From: Zhengitettix transpicula
Taxonomy: Eukaryota; Arthropoda; Insecta; Orthoptera; Tetrigidae
Assembly (NCBI GenBank): GCA_037074705.1
Contig: CM073594.1
Location: forward strand, 64,414,509 to 64,478,508
Direction of reading: 5' to 3'
DNA length: 64,000 nt
Below the pieces are notes generated by a model. It was not told where the DNA came from, made no database searches, and saw nothing but the letters and a program-made list of their open reading frames with translations. A program made the translations under genes and the position numbers. Shown here in pieces: positions 12,498 through 30,800 of the stretch. Position 1 is the first letter of the stretch. The number at the start of each line of letters is the position of its first letter.

Positions 12498-15400
12498 TAA
12501 GATGGTGCAAACTAACTGTGATATATTGACTGAGTGAGCAATTGTTGCTCAACATTGATACTAGAGATAGAATATAATCAAATTAAACCTTTGGGAAAGT
12601 TTCTCATTTTGATATTTTTTGCTATTGCCTTGAGATTTATCAATGGATATTATTGAGTAGGTGTCAAATTTGTATTAAAGTGTTTTTTATTAAAATATTT
12701 TTGTTTACATTTTTTTTAATATGTAGGAAATGGGTTTTGATTTTTACTTGAAAAATAAAACCTAACCTACAGGTGTTTTTTTTATAAATTTCTGTCTCTA
12801 GTTGTCAATGAGGCAATAAGACTGTATAGTGAATTATTGTGATTTAAGAATTTTAAAGAAAACAGTTTATCTTAATAGAAGAGGTTATTTAGCTGGTGAC
12901 AGTCATAATGGCGAGTCCTCCTGTTTACATAGATTTTAAAATATTGTTATTGGTACTTGACAAGTATCAGGTACAAACACAAATAATTGTTACATAAAGT
13001 GTATTGTGATCAATGTATTTCAATATATAAAATGTCTGTAGCCAGTTAGCTAGTACAAAAAAAATGCTATATAGTTTGTGCAGTAAAATATAATAATATT
13101 TTCAAATGCATTCCGAGTTGTATTTTTAATCAGCACTATTAACTCTATTTATATTGATATATACATAAATGTAACATTTATCAGGACTCCTGTAAATACA
13201 CCTTTGGTTTAGATTCAGTGGATGTACAGACAAAATGTATTTTTCCATCTCTTAAATTTTTTCCCAAAAGATAATTTCATGCTGTGATGACTGTCACCTT
13301 CATTGATTGTCTCAGAATGAAATGAAATTATATTTATTAAACTGTAAAAGTAAATATCACATCCAAATGAATGTGACTAAAACATGAAATTAAATTTTTA
13401 TATTGTTTGTTGAACATAACAGTATTATTTAGGTTTTGCGAAGAATATAGTTGAAAGTCAGAAGTAAATATATTGAGCCAGTATAAAATTTAATTGTATG
13501 CATTTCAGAAACACTAAATTTATGTATAGCTGAATTAAATGTTCTTTATATGCACTGTTTCCTATATTTCTGTACTAGTTTTTTTACTAATGTATATTAT
13601 TTCAAACATGCTTGGCCCAAAATATATATAAAATCTGTTATCCTAAATAAATAATATAAATGAAATCTCCTTATGTAAGAATAAAATGTCAAGTTAATAT
13701 GCATTTGACATGGCTGTGTACTATTACAATAAAAGAACCTGAAAATAATTTAATTATTTTAATTCACCACAAATCTGGCACCTTCTTATATAACTTTAAT
13801 TATATTAGATGTTTCTTAACCATTCATAGTACAGATTCATGTTTCACAGGGTGTGTGCCTGCTATGATTCAGAGGGACGCAACCGTTAGTGGTATGAGCA
13901 GCAAATTCAAAATACAATTTAAGCTAGTCAATAATTTAAAATATTTACACAACATACTGGTCTATGCTTATTCCTGTATTTATGTAAATGAATTGTGATT
14001 TATACATGTTGTTGGAAGGGTTAAACTGCAGTAGATAGTTGAGTTGATATAATTTTAAAGTAGTTTATGTTTCAAAAATAAGAATAGTACTTTTTAGGCG
14101 AGAGTCATTTTAAAGAGAGAAAAAAACATTCATAATAATAATATCATATTATGTAGATCCTGTAGAGAAGCTTAGCTTCAAGGATGTGGAATGAGTCAGG
14201 GCGTACATTTATCCCATTAAAACTATCAATTAATAATATTCTATAACACAAACTTATAAATAGCTAATGCTTGCTATTTATGGTACTGTATTATGCAACA
14301 ACATATGACCAGGATTCTGATCTATAGTTCATGCTGACTATTTATGTATAACTTATACATTATAACTTAATTGTACATCTCTGATTCTTTTACTGAATAT
14401 CAGAATTATTCATAAATTAGTGCCTATTTGGAGTCACAAATAACATAAATGTACTGGCATCATGAAGACTTGTGTTGAAAAAAATTGACAGCAGTGCCTT
14501 TCAATTTCATGTGTTATGAGCAATTGATACAATATAAAAATGTATCACATCAAGACTAAATCAGTTTAAAAAATCAAATTTGTTTCTACTTGAATGATAG
14601 GAAAGTTTTATAGCTGTTATGCAATTTTAGATCAGCAGGGGTCATAGTAATTGAACATCAATATTTAGGTTGTGTGCTTGTACATCAGACAAAATTGATT
14701 GTCTATGAGTTTTCTTCTAGAGGGAATGCCCTGCTCACTAATTTCTGTCATGAAAGTCACTTGTAATCATTCTAACTGCTAAAGTTTGTATCCTGAAATG
14801 CTTTAATCATTATAATTTTATATGAAGCATACATGAAACCAGCAGTATGTGTAAAAGTCCTTGTACAAAATAAGTATATATGTATGACACCAACCAACAG
14901 GTGTGGTGAGGATTGTAGTATTGAAGAAAGTGATTGTGATTTTTAATCCTATTTTACATTTAGTAAAATGTATCTCATTCAGTAGAGAATTTTGATTGAG
15001 ATGTCTGTTGTCTGGTCTGTAATTTCAATATTGTCAGTGTGAAGCGCCTAGTCCAATTGTCAGAGAGGAAAGTTGTGTAGCATCTTAACGTAAATTTGTG
15101 CGTTTTGGAGCTATATACATGTAATAGTGAGATAAATATATTTTGTGTTGTTTAACATATCTGTGTTTGTTTGAGGTGTAAATTTAAGCTATTTTAAGTA
15201 TTCCTTTACTTTACATTATGGGGAAACGAAAATGTACGTTTACTGACAAGAATAAAGAGCAGAATTATAAAACTATTTTTTTTGCAATTTTGTGCAAGTC
15301 AGATACAGATAATACTATCACAATCTAGTACTAGATTTTGGAGTTAACTTCCAGCAATTTAAATATTTTAAGACTTTAAATCATAATTCTTATCACAACC

Positions 15401-16431
15401 TGAAATTGCTTGCCCAAATTTTATTAAATCAATTTTTTTTTTCTTTTTTTGGAAATCCGAGAATGAAGCCTAGGTTCTATGTGGAGTCTTAAAAAAAATG
15501 GCGGCTTTTTGGGCATCGGGAAGCCAATCCAAACTCACAATGAACGTGGAAATTTGATTAAAATTAATCGAGTATATATTTTGTTTGCCTGGAACATCGA
15601 AGTAGTAGAAAGAACATCTTTCTAATATGAATAATATCTGGGCAGCCGAACGGTTTAGGGTGCAAATTTCGACTGTTAATTTTGCAATAGATTATAAAAC
15701 AATGTTTTGATGAAAAATAATTATTTTTCTACTGTATTTTAATTTTGTAACAAAATAAATAAGTTTCGTAAATAATCATACATATGTATTTTTTATTCAT
15801 GTTTTTTATCATTAGCACTGAGTTACGGTGTCCGTAATTTGCTTCCTAAAATTATGTAACCTTATCAAAGCTCCAACGAATTGTTGAGAGGGTCGGAAAA
15901 TTAATGTAGTTGAGTCTTCCATTAAGATAAGACGTGTAAATTTGACAATGTGAAAAATGGGAAATTTTGTTGTAGTAGTCTATAACAGATAAAAATTTCA
16001 ATGTATTGAAAAGGCCTCGATAGCAGACTAGAATGAACCGTATTTTATTTCTATAAGTGCTCGGCCAGACTCTGGTTCTTAACAAGCAGTTCCTTTTTCT
16101 GTTCAAAACGTTGGGCTATTTCTAGTTATGAAACATCATAAAGGGTAAAAATAAATTGTTTAACTCTCAAACTCATAAAGCATTAATATATAGGAATAAG
16201 TTACATAACAAAAATAATTGAATAATTAAAAACAATCTCAAATAAATCAGTCATTTTCATTTTTACGTGTGGATCAAAAATCTCTATTTTATATAATCGA
16301 TACAGAATAAACATATCTTTTCCTCAAAGATGTTTATTGCTTGCTAGAAAATAACAACAAGCTTCATAACCTTTAATGTAAAATACTTCAATTCATAGTT
16401 ATTTATGTAAGTTGGCGTGAGAGACATTATA
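12498..16431. other. Intergenic region / E2 3' UTR and KRI1 upstream sequence
   Basis: AT-rich with scattered AATAAA hexamers and no supported gene. A short ATG frame at 15218 begins MGKRKCTFTDK, which recalls the start of BED-type zinc-finger/hAT-related proteins, but it stops after about 36 codons with no zinc ligands following. The sequence just before the KRI1 ATG (about 16390-16431) is probably its 5' UTR; no TATA box stands out. Confidence 0.5.
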
Positions 16432-21953
<5,522 letters not shown>

Positions 21954-24053
21954 CATTTTATTTTAAGTGCATATATCTTTTTTATGTATGTACATATGTA
22001 AATTTTTTTTAAATATATATATAAACTTTATGAAAAACAGTAACAACTTATTTTTAACATTAATGTTTTATTGTAATATATAGTCATATAAAACATAAGT
22101 GTGAGGGGCTATGTCTGACGATAGTACATTTACATAAATTTTCATGATTCACAGTGATTATTAAATAGACTTGTTGGAACATTGCTTTACTAGAAAAGCT
22201 AAACCTGATAAACGAAACATATTAATGTTCAGATTTTACGCTAACTACAATTTTTTATCATGCAGATAAACCAAAGAAGACTTTGTTTCACATCATAGAA
22301 CATTTATCATTTTTATGCAGTTCTTGTATATCTACATTATATATATATGTTAACATTATTAACACATGTTACTAAATACAAATTATAAGGATATCACCAT
22401 AGTTGTTTTAATTATTAATGAAAACAAACTTTGTAACAGTAATTTAATTTGCACCACATATATTTAGTTGTGAGATAAATAGTTTATTTTTTATTATTAA
22501 GTGTTGTGACTACTAGACTTGAGCCAAATCTAGTTTGCCTTTCTCTTTAAAAATTAGGATTTACTCTTATTAGATCTTTTTTATTTGTGCCCAATTATTT
22601 TTTAATTCTTCCCTAAAATCACATTTCAAAACTTTCCATGTATTTGTACTCCCTCTTTCTCGATGACCATATTTCTGATTCATAGAAAGCCCTGCTCTAT
22701 ATATAGCCTTTTACAAGGTTCTAGCCCAATTCTACATTTGATTTGCTCAGGTAATAAGTAGTAAATCTGCGAAACACTACTATGGGTCCAAAAATTACAA
22801 ATGGTAACCTTTAGATGAGATACAATATTTAATACTGGAAAATGATCACATCATTGAATATGTAACCAAAATTGAAAATAAGTTATCCATGTTATTAGAT
22901 AATTTTGAAATTATATGCCACAGTCTTCGGCTTTGATGGATATTTTCCTCAGGTAAAAAATATATATAAATAGGCCCTCAAAAGAAGTAGGTTGGAGAAA
23001 ATTGTAGTTTTATAATTTAAATATTTCACTTAAACTAATTATGAGAGAAAGGCATCTCTTCGCTTTTGATTAAGAAGAAGCCACAACAATGCGTCAAAGA
23101 ATCTGATCATTTAATAAAGTCGTAACGCAGATTGAGAATTTGTATTTCTCTATCGCAGATTTGATTGATTTTCTAGTAATTAGACGCATGGAGATCTCTA
23201 TAATCTCTCCTGCAGTTTGCAGTGATCCTGTTTTATAAAAAAAAATTATAGAAAGAAAACGTCTAATATTTGATTACGCGACGAAGTGACATGTTTTCTC
23301 TGTACGCCAAGTGGGTTTCATAGTGTAAAAAAAATGCTTGGTAATCTTTAGATAAATTTAATTGGGAAACGAATATATCGCCGATTTTTTTGGTAGGGAT
23401 CAATGCCTCAAAGGATTATTTAGCGGAAGTGATAGTTTTAACATTTACATCAAAATCTGTATGTCCTCGGTACAAGAGCCAACTGAAGTCATATTAGGGT
23501 CCTAATTTTGCGTTTCAGTTCAATAAAACACTGTAGAGGTTTCTCCCTTCTCAGTTATATTAACTTATATTTTATGGTAAATAATGGTGAAGTATACAGA
23601 GCTTTTATCGAGCAATGCATGTGTTAAGTTGTTCCTTTGACGGTGCGTATTTCTACTCGGCAGGAGGCCGCAGCGCTGCAGTCGGTAAGAGGTGGTGTTA
23701 GAAGCACGTCTGGGCCTGGACCTGGCTGCTTGAACCTCCCGTCAATTCTTGCTGCTACTCTTTGTTCGTGTGGCATTTTTCTTTGTGGCTTTGTTTCTTT
23801 GTGAACCGTCAAACATCGAATAGGTACAAGACGAACAAAGGGCAAGTGTGGCACTGCGTTTTTTGTGAAGTTAAAGTTGTTAAAAACTTTAAAGTTTCGA
23901 TATAGCAGAAAGCGGGAGCTATTTAGCGAAGGGCTCAGCCATTGCTCGGAAATCGCTGCTGGCTTTTGCCAATATAATTTTAGTGTAGATCACTTTTATT
24001 TTTTTCTTATCTATTGTCCGCAAAGAGGACGAGTTTCCATTTTAAATTAAACA
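21954..24053. other. Intergenic region between KRI1 and UBE2R, including the UBE2R promoter/5' UTR
   Basis: AT-rich with no supported gene up to about 23.6 kb. From about 23.63 to 24.05 kb the sequence becomes more GC-rich. It ends at the UBE2R ATG (context aaacaatggctc), and stops interrupt the frame upstream. I read this as 5' UTR and core promoter; no clear TATA box is visible, as is common for housekeeping genes. Confidence 0.5.
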
Positions 24054-27000
24054 ATGGCTCAACAGCCTACAAGTAGCGCAGTTAGAGCTTTAGCTCTGGA
24101 ATATAAAAGCTTACAAGAAGAACCAGTTGAAGGATTTCGTGTGAAACTTGTCAGAGAAGATAATATGTTTGAGTGGGAAGTTGCAATTTTCGGACCCCCA
24201 GAAACGCTGTACCAAGGTGGATATTTTAAGGTAAGAGCTTTTGTTTGCTTTATGTAAATAATCAAATCTAAGACAATTCCTAAGCTGACTTGCTTTGAGT
24301 GGAATAACTATACATTTCACTAATTACAAATAATAAGGCTGCAAATTTAATTGTGCTGAATCCCAAATTTGACTATGTTAAGTGTTTTCATTCCACCATA
24401 ATTGATCAGACCAATTTCAACAGTAATCAGGTGTATGCAAGTCCTTTTTTGTCTACCTTTAGAGGAACTGTAATTGTTCCCTACCTATAGAGAATTTTTG
24501 TGTATAAATGAAGTATTTGCTTTGTTTAGTGAAACAAATACATTGTTTCTAGATTGCATTTTTTAATTTGTTATATACTATAACAATTGACATGTTTGAA
24601 GAATATTCGTCTGATTTCTTTGAAAATATTGTATAAAATTTTATAAGTATAGATACTTTTATGTTGTTGTTAAAACCGAATCTGGTATTGAAGTTCTGTA
24701 AATGGTTTGAGGTTGACATTTTAAAATTATTTAGTAAATTTAAACTTTTTAAAAAATATTTACACTATGTTATAATCATATTCAAGTTACTGATACTTAG
24801 ATTCAGCATTATTACTTGAAAGTTGTGTTATTTCATTATCTAGAAGTCTCTAACATATTTTGACATAGTATGCCTTATATGACAAAATTATTGAACACCT
24901 TTTTCATATGTTTCTTGTCTTGGCTGGAGATTTTCATTCTCAATATTGCAAACTAGTCACTGTATCATTGATACATTGCATGCTTTATTTATTACAGCCT
25001 GTCATCCCACGTAACACTCTTTCTTACATTGTTCACGCAGTTCTCCTTCAATATCTTGCAGGCTATGGACTGGTGTGACTATGCTCTGAACTAGTGCTTC
25101 TTATTCCCTGAAGCTGAACAAAGATATTTGCAACTTGAAATGTCCGTTTTTTTCACTACTTCCTCTTTGATACAAATTTTCACCTTTATTCTAATTTTGT
25201 CTTCATATTTATGATTTTTTTCTTTTAAAACTAGACAAACACTATTCAAATATTGTTTATGTATTGCATTGTGAATCTTTATCCTGTGTCTTGTAGAATT
25301 ATTTTTGTCCTGTTTGTTTCTATTCCAGCTGTTTTTTTTAATTGTTATATTCCTCATTGTTTGCATGGTGTTTCACTGGGATTTTGTCAAACTTTTTTTT
25401 TACTGTATTTGCACATTTTTAATATATTGAGTGTCCTGTTCCTAGATTGTAAGAATGGCCTATGTGAAATGATTGATATTGGAGCGCGACTTAAATGTAT
25501 CTGACGCAATTTCTATCTGGAACAGAGGATACAGTTTCACCCTAGCTGACCGGAACCTAGACTTTGTGAGTGTGAATGTGTGAATCATCAGTTGGCTGGT
25601 GGCATTTGGCGGTCAGCGGCTCTATTCCTGGTGCTGCCTTTGTGTGGCTTTTTGAAGGACTTGGAAGCCATGTCACTTTCAATTATCTTGGTTGCGAGTC
25701 AACGCTTTCCACTAGAGGTTAATTCGCATTGGCGCTCTTGGAGATACAGATCGGCGTCACGTTCACGCGTCAGAGCGAAAGTTGACTTGTCTTCGGCTCG
25801 TTTCCTCTCCACAAGACACCTTTACCAGAATTATGATTCAATGGGACCACTGGAAAAATAATAAAAGAAAATGGAACTGTCGCAATGGTGGCATTTGAAG
25901 ACTTCTGTCGAAGCCCTTCCGGATATAAAACTCGGGGTGTATTAATGTGGACTGAAATAACGTCTAATTTCCGTCGGTTTCCTGAATATCGATCTCAAAC
26001 ATTTCGATCCCTTGAATATTTAACGCGATGCGGATGTAATTTGATAGCAAGTTTTCTCGGGACTTCCGATCGGATCAATACTGTAGGATGTCATTTAAAC
26101 CCATGGGCACGTCCTCAACTCGACTATTGTTAATTATTTTCCAAATTTATTACAGTTACTCCTTTTAATTGATGAGATCTTTCTCTCTGGGATTCATATG
26201 GACGTTAAATACATTGTGGAATGACATACCGTGTGTGTTCTGTGTTTCTACGTATAAAATCTTATCTGACATACTTGGAGGACGAATCTCATTTGTGCTC
26301 TCCAGGCTATCAAGTCCTGGAGAACTTCTAGTCAACAACTCTTTCTATTCTTCCGCCCGTGGGCCTTTCTCTCTAAGGCAATTAATCCACAGGAGAGGAT
26401 ACAATCTCCCATCTGAATTACACACTCGATTCTCAACTTTCAACTCGCATGCTTTCAAGTGACGCAAGTTTTCCGGCAATTTTTTTTTAATTCCAATGGC
26501 GATAAAATAATCGTAGTAGTCTTTCCCTATGTCGTGTACGTGCAACAGCCTCGAAGAACTCGCGGAACTGTAACAATTTATTGGAATCCGAACAAACAAG
26601 TCCTGTGTCTCTTGAAACCCACCTGCAACAACATCCGTCTTATTTCGTTTCTGTCTTTAAATAAAAAAAAATACAAACATTGGCTCGTTGCCATTTGTAT
26701 CCCACGGTTTCCTTGGTCATTGACGGCTGCAATTAACTACGCATTATTCCGTGGAGTACATTTTGTTTCTCAGAGCTTTCTTAACGACTATTTCACGTCA
26801 CGTCGCTGTTAATGACTGTACATCCAGAAGGTGGTGGTGGTGGTCATCGTCGCTAATGGGTAGCCTCCTAAGATTGTACAAAGCAACAGTGATGACAACC
26901 TCCACTAGAGGAGAAAAGTATTGCGTTCTGTGACTGGAGAGTGGAATCGTGTGAGACGACTGCCCAGAAGAATAGTAGACTTAGTAAAGCTGTTGTTGGC

Positions 27001-27776
27001 TTTTCACCTGTTCGGACTGTCGTGTATGGCGTGGCTTTGATTGTTTCCCCGCCCCTCCCCCACTCTTCACCGTATCTCTGAAGGTGAACTGTTTTTTTTC
27101 TGAACGGAAACGTTTCCTCTCTCTTACATATTTTTAAAAACTATACAGTGGTAAATTTATCTATCAGCAGTTTCCGTATGTAAATTTTTGCTGAACCTAT
27201 AAAATCCCTTTGCCTTTCACATTGATCAGCAGTACAAGTTTCGTACTTTGATCTTTTTACAAACCGGGCGATTACATGCTTTCCAGGTAGAGAAATCTGT
27301 TGGTTATGTACCATCCAGATTTGAAACTTACTTTAGTATGTTAGTTGCCAATCAATTGGTTTTCTGACTGCACTCCCTACTCATTAGCCAATTTATTTAA
27401 TGTAATTTACTCCATCCACTGTTGATAAATATATCTTGGGTATATCACGTTCTGTAAATGGAGGGACAGGAGGAGGAAGATGTTTCGAACTGTATAATAC
27501 TTTGGTCCCCGTAATTGTAAGGGGGAGGGGCGGATTAAACAGGTTAATATTTTATATATCAACACAAGACTGTCAAAAATAAAATCTTACAACTTACTCG
27601 TAAGCTGTAATATTTTTTTAAAGTAAAATATTCTCTATTCATAAAGAATATATATTTTTAAACTAATTGAATTATTTAAGTCTCACAGCATTGATACCAC
27701 ATAAATCAATCAATTCTTTAGAATTTATAATTAAAAAACTGCAAAATTTATATCAATAATTTAGATATGTGTAATG

Positions 27777-27814
<38 letters not shown>

Positions 27815-30800
27815 TCCTGTAAATGCTTTTTTTGTTACATAGGACTGAAATGACTTATTTCTTATTTAAAACAACATTCGGTTCTCAGTAAACATCAACT
27901 CAAGTAACGACCGTTTTCATTGAAATAATGTAAAAAATTAGACTGAGGTTAACCTGTGAAATGTTGCACATTAAATACAATTGTTCCATCCATTACTGTA
28001 AAAACAAATACAAATAATCTCGGCACCTCTTTGGTCTCCTCATATCTATATCGTTGTTTCGCTTTATTTGCAGTAGTTTTTGTTAATCTGTTTATTGTGC
28101 AAATAATTAATTCTTAACTGGCTTCGTAGCCATTATATATTTTTAGCTTTTATATTCTCCGTCTTCTTCCTAAAATCTGTTAAAGTTAGTTAGACCAGAT
28201 TTAATACTTCAAAAACTAAACATTACACAGAATTAGGCAGACTTTAGTTTAAGTGTTGTGTGTATTTTGCATCAGCTGACATTAAATCCAACGAAGCTCC
28301 TTTATTCTCAACATCCTTTAAAGTCCGCAGGATAGGCAGGGTTTACTGTCAATTGTCTTAAGATACTGATCATATTAGTCTATGTTCACGGAATTGGGTA
28401 CAATTATTAATTTCTCTACATCGGTCTTAAATACCTCCTATTTATGTTACTATTTCTCCCCATCATATTATTCGTTCTTGGCTTACCCTCCCCCTCTGCC
28501 CTTTTCACTTTTAAGTTTTCCCCCTTGATCTTTGAGAGAGCAGGTATCGCTATTTCGAGCCCCATCGCGGGTTCTGTTTTGTGTTTCTCGGCGCGACATT
28601 GTTGCCGCAATGCGATGGCGATCAATATCAGCTGACGAGAAGCTCGGCAACACTGCGTGCGGTCGAATTGAAGCGACGCAGCTGCGATGGCCGACTCTAC
28701 TCGGCGAGTCCAGCCAAGCTTCCCTTCCCTTTCTGTTCTGCTGCGCCGCGTGGGGTAGAATTCGCCTCGGTTCAACTCTGAAAGGAATGTGAAGCAGGCA
28801 GGCCCACGGGTCGAAACGTGAGGCTTGCTTCTTGTAGTTGACTCGCTCCTAGTCTATCAATCCTTATTACCTATAAAGCACAGGCCAAACACAGTCGTAG
28901 TACGTCCTATGCGGTTGCAATAGACAGAGTGCCCCAGATTTACGTGCATATAAATGTTGTTTAACGCTTGAGTAGGTCTCGCAGCCTGTCGTGCAAAGTT
29001 CAAGATAAATTAATATCAAAATGAAAAAATTTACGTCTGATTGAAAATAATTAATAGAAAAATAGCCAATACAGACAAACAAGGTAATATAAATACCACA
29101 CAACGTTACTGGGATCCTTGTTACTTTCGTCAGGTGCCAAGAAGAGCCTAGAGAAAAACAACTGCACTGGTCAGTTGACTACACTCCTTTCTCTAGGCTC
29201 GTCTTAGCACCTGACGAAGGAACAAGGATCCCAGTAACGTTGTGTGGTATTTATATTACCTTTTTGTCTATTGGCTATCTTTCTATTCACAAATTAATAT
29301 TATTACATTACCACGGATCAGGATATAAATTAAACACGATAATGGAGAAATAAATGGTGAATGAGTCATTTGAATCTTTTAATATTAATTGTGACGATTA
29401 TGGTGACTTTGATTCTCTAGTCTCTATCCGAACTCTTCCAAACGTTTCCCATCCCATTTCGAAAACTTTCTCATTCCTAAGACCCTCCTTGGGCAAAATT
29501 TTACGTCCCTTTTATGCCTTTTTTAACGAAATTGGTCGTTCATTTTTATAACGCTTTGTTGATACAAAATGAAGTTTCGTACATTAGAATAAATAGACCT
29601 GAGTTAGTTTTTTATTGCCAAATGTTAACCTCAGAAAAAATTATTACAATTACAACATTATATTTCATCCATAATTGTGGGTGTACAATTTCAATTAAAT
29701 TCAGTAATACTTTCACATTAAAATTTTGATTAAAATAAATTTGTGGCAACTAGGATCTTTTAGAATCTTTCCGAGCTAATCTAAATTTACGTATCTTAAA
29801 TTATTACTGAATTTAATTGAAATTGTACACTTGAAGAGGTCCTAATTAGTGATGAAACGTTTTGTTTGATAAATATGTTTTAAATTTGATAATAAATTTT
29901 TATGACTAAAAATAGGCTGGTGTCTTATCGTTTTGTCTCTTACTATTAAAACAAATGTCCGAAATGTGTGCTTATATTTTAAAAAACCTTATCCATGTGC
30001 AATGGGCTTATGTAGAAGGTCGTAATAGCATGCAGAAAAGGACTGTAAAAATTGCTTAAGGACAGGCTTGCGCATGAGAAAGTTCTCGAGTTGGGATGGG
30101 AAACTTAGGCAGGTTTCGTACTGTGTTGAGAGCTCGGAAAGAGGTTACAATCTCTTTGGGAAGATGTAGGAAAGTGAGATAAACTGCGGCGACGAAGACC
30201 AGATTGTGGTGAAGGTCAATATCAGATTGATTGGCCTTCCTTCTCACTGGACCAAGGATCCACGGCAAATAAATGGAAAGTGTGTACGTAAATTTTTTAC
30301 AGGTGTGAAGGGAGTTTCATTATTTATGACATTAAGTTCATTCATCCATTCATTGTAATTGTTTTCTACTCTCTCTGGAATTCCCTATAATTACACCTTC
30401 ACAATTCTACCAGCCCAGGCGCTGGGAAAAAACGGATTAGTAAATAACAATCCAATTAAAAGTGAGAACTGCCGCACAGCAACTCATTGATTCAGCTGCG
30501 AAAAGCCGTAATTGCCATTGTCAAATATCTCTCTATCTCGGGTTTACGTCCAAGTGAATCATGTCTCATTTAAGTTTTCTTACTTTTCTTATAGTTCCTC
30601 CTTTTTGTACGTTTCTCATGGTTTTTTTTGTCGTCTTTTACGCCTCTTAAAAGTTGAAGGAAACCCGGAATACCCGCTTAAGCATCTGTACAAACACAAG
30701 TCTCACGCCAGAAGCATCAAAAGTATTAACCGGGAAGAGGACTGAAAGGAAAGTTGACCAAAAGCTGCTTCTCCGAGGTCTGTTTGAATATGGAGAAGAA

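Noticed and set aside
28416..28792. Overlapping ORFs on both strands in a GC-richer intronic patch
   Set aside because: Open frames on several strands at once reflect local GC content; no family resemblance.
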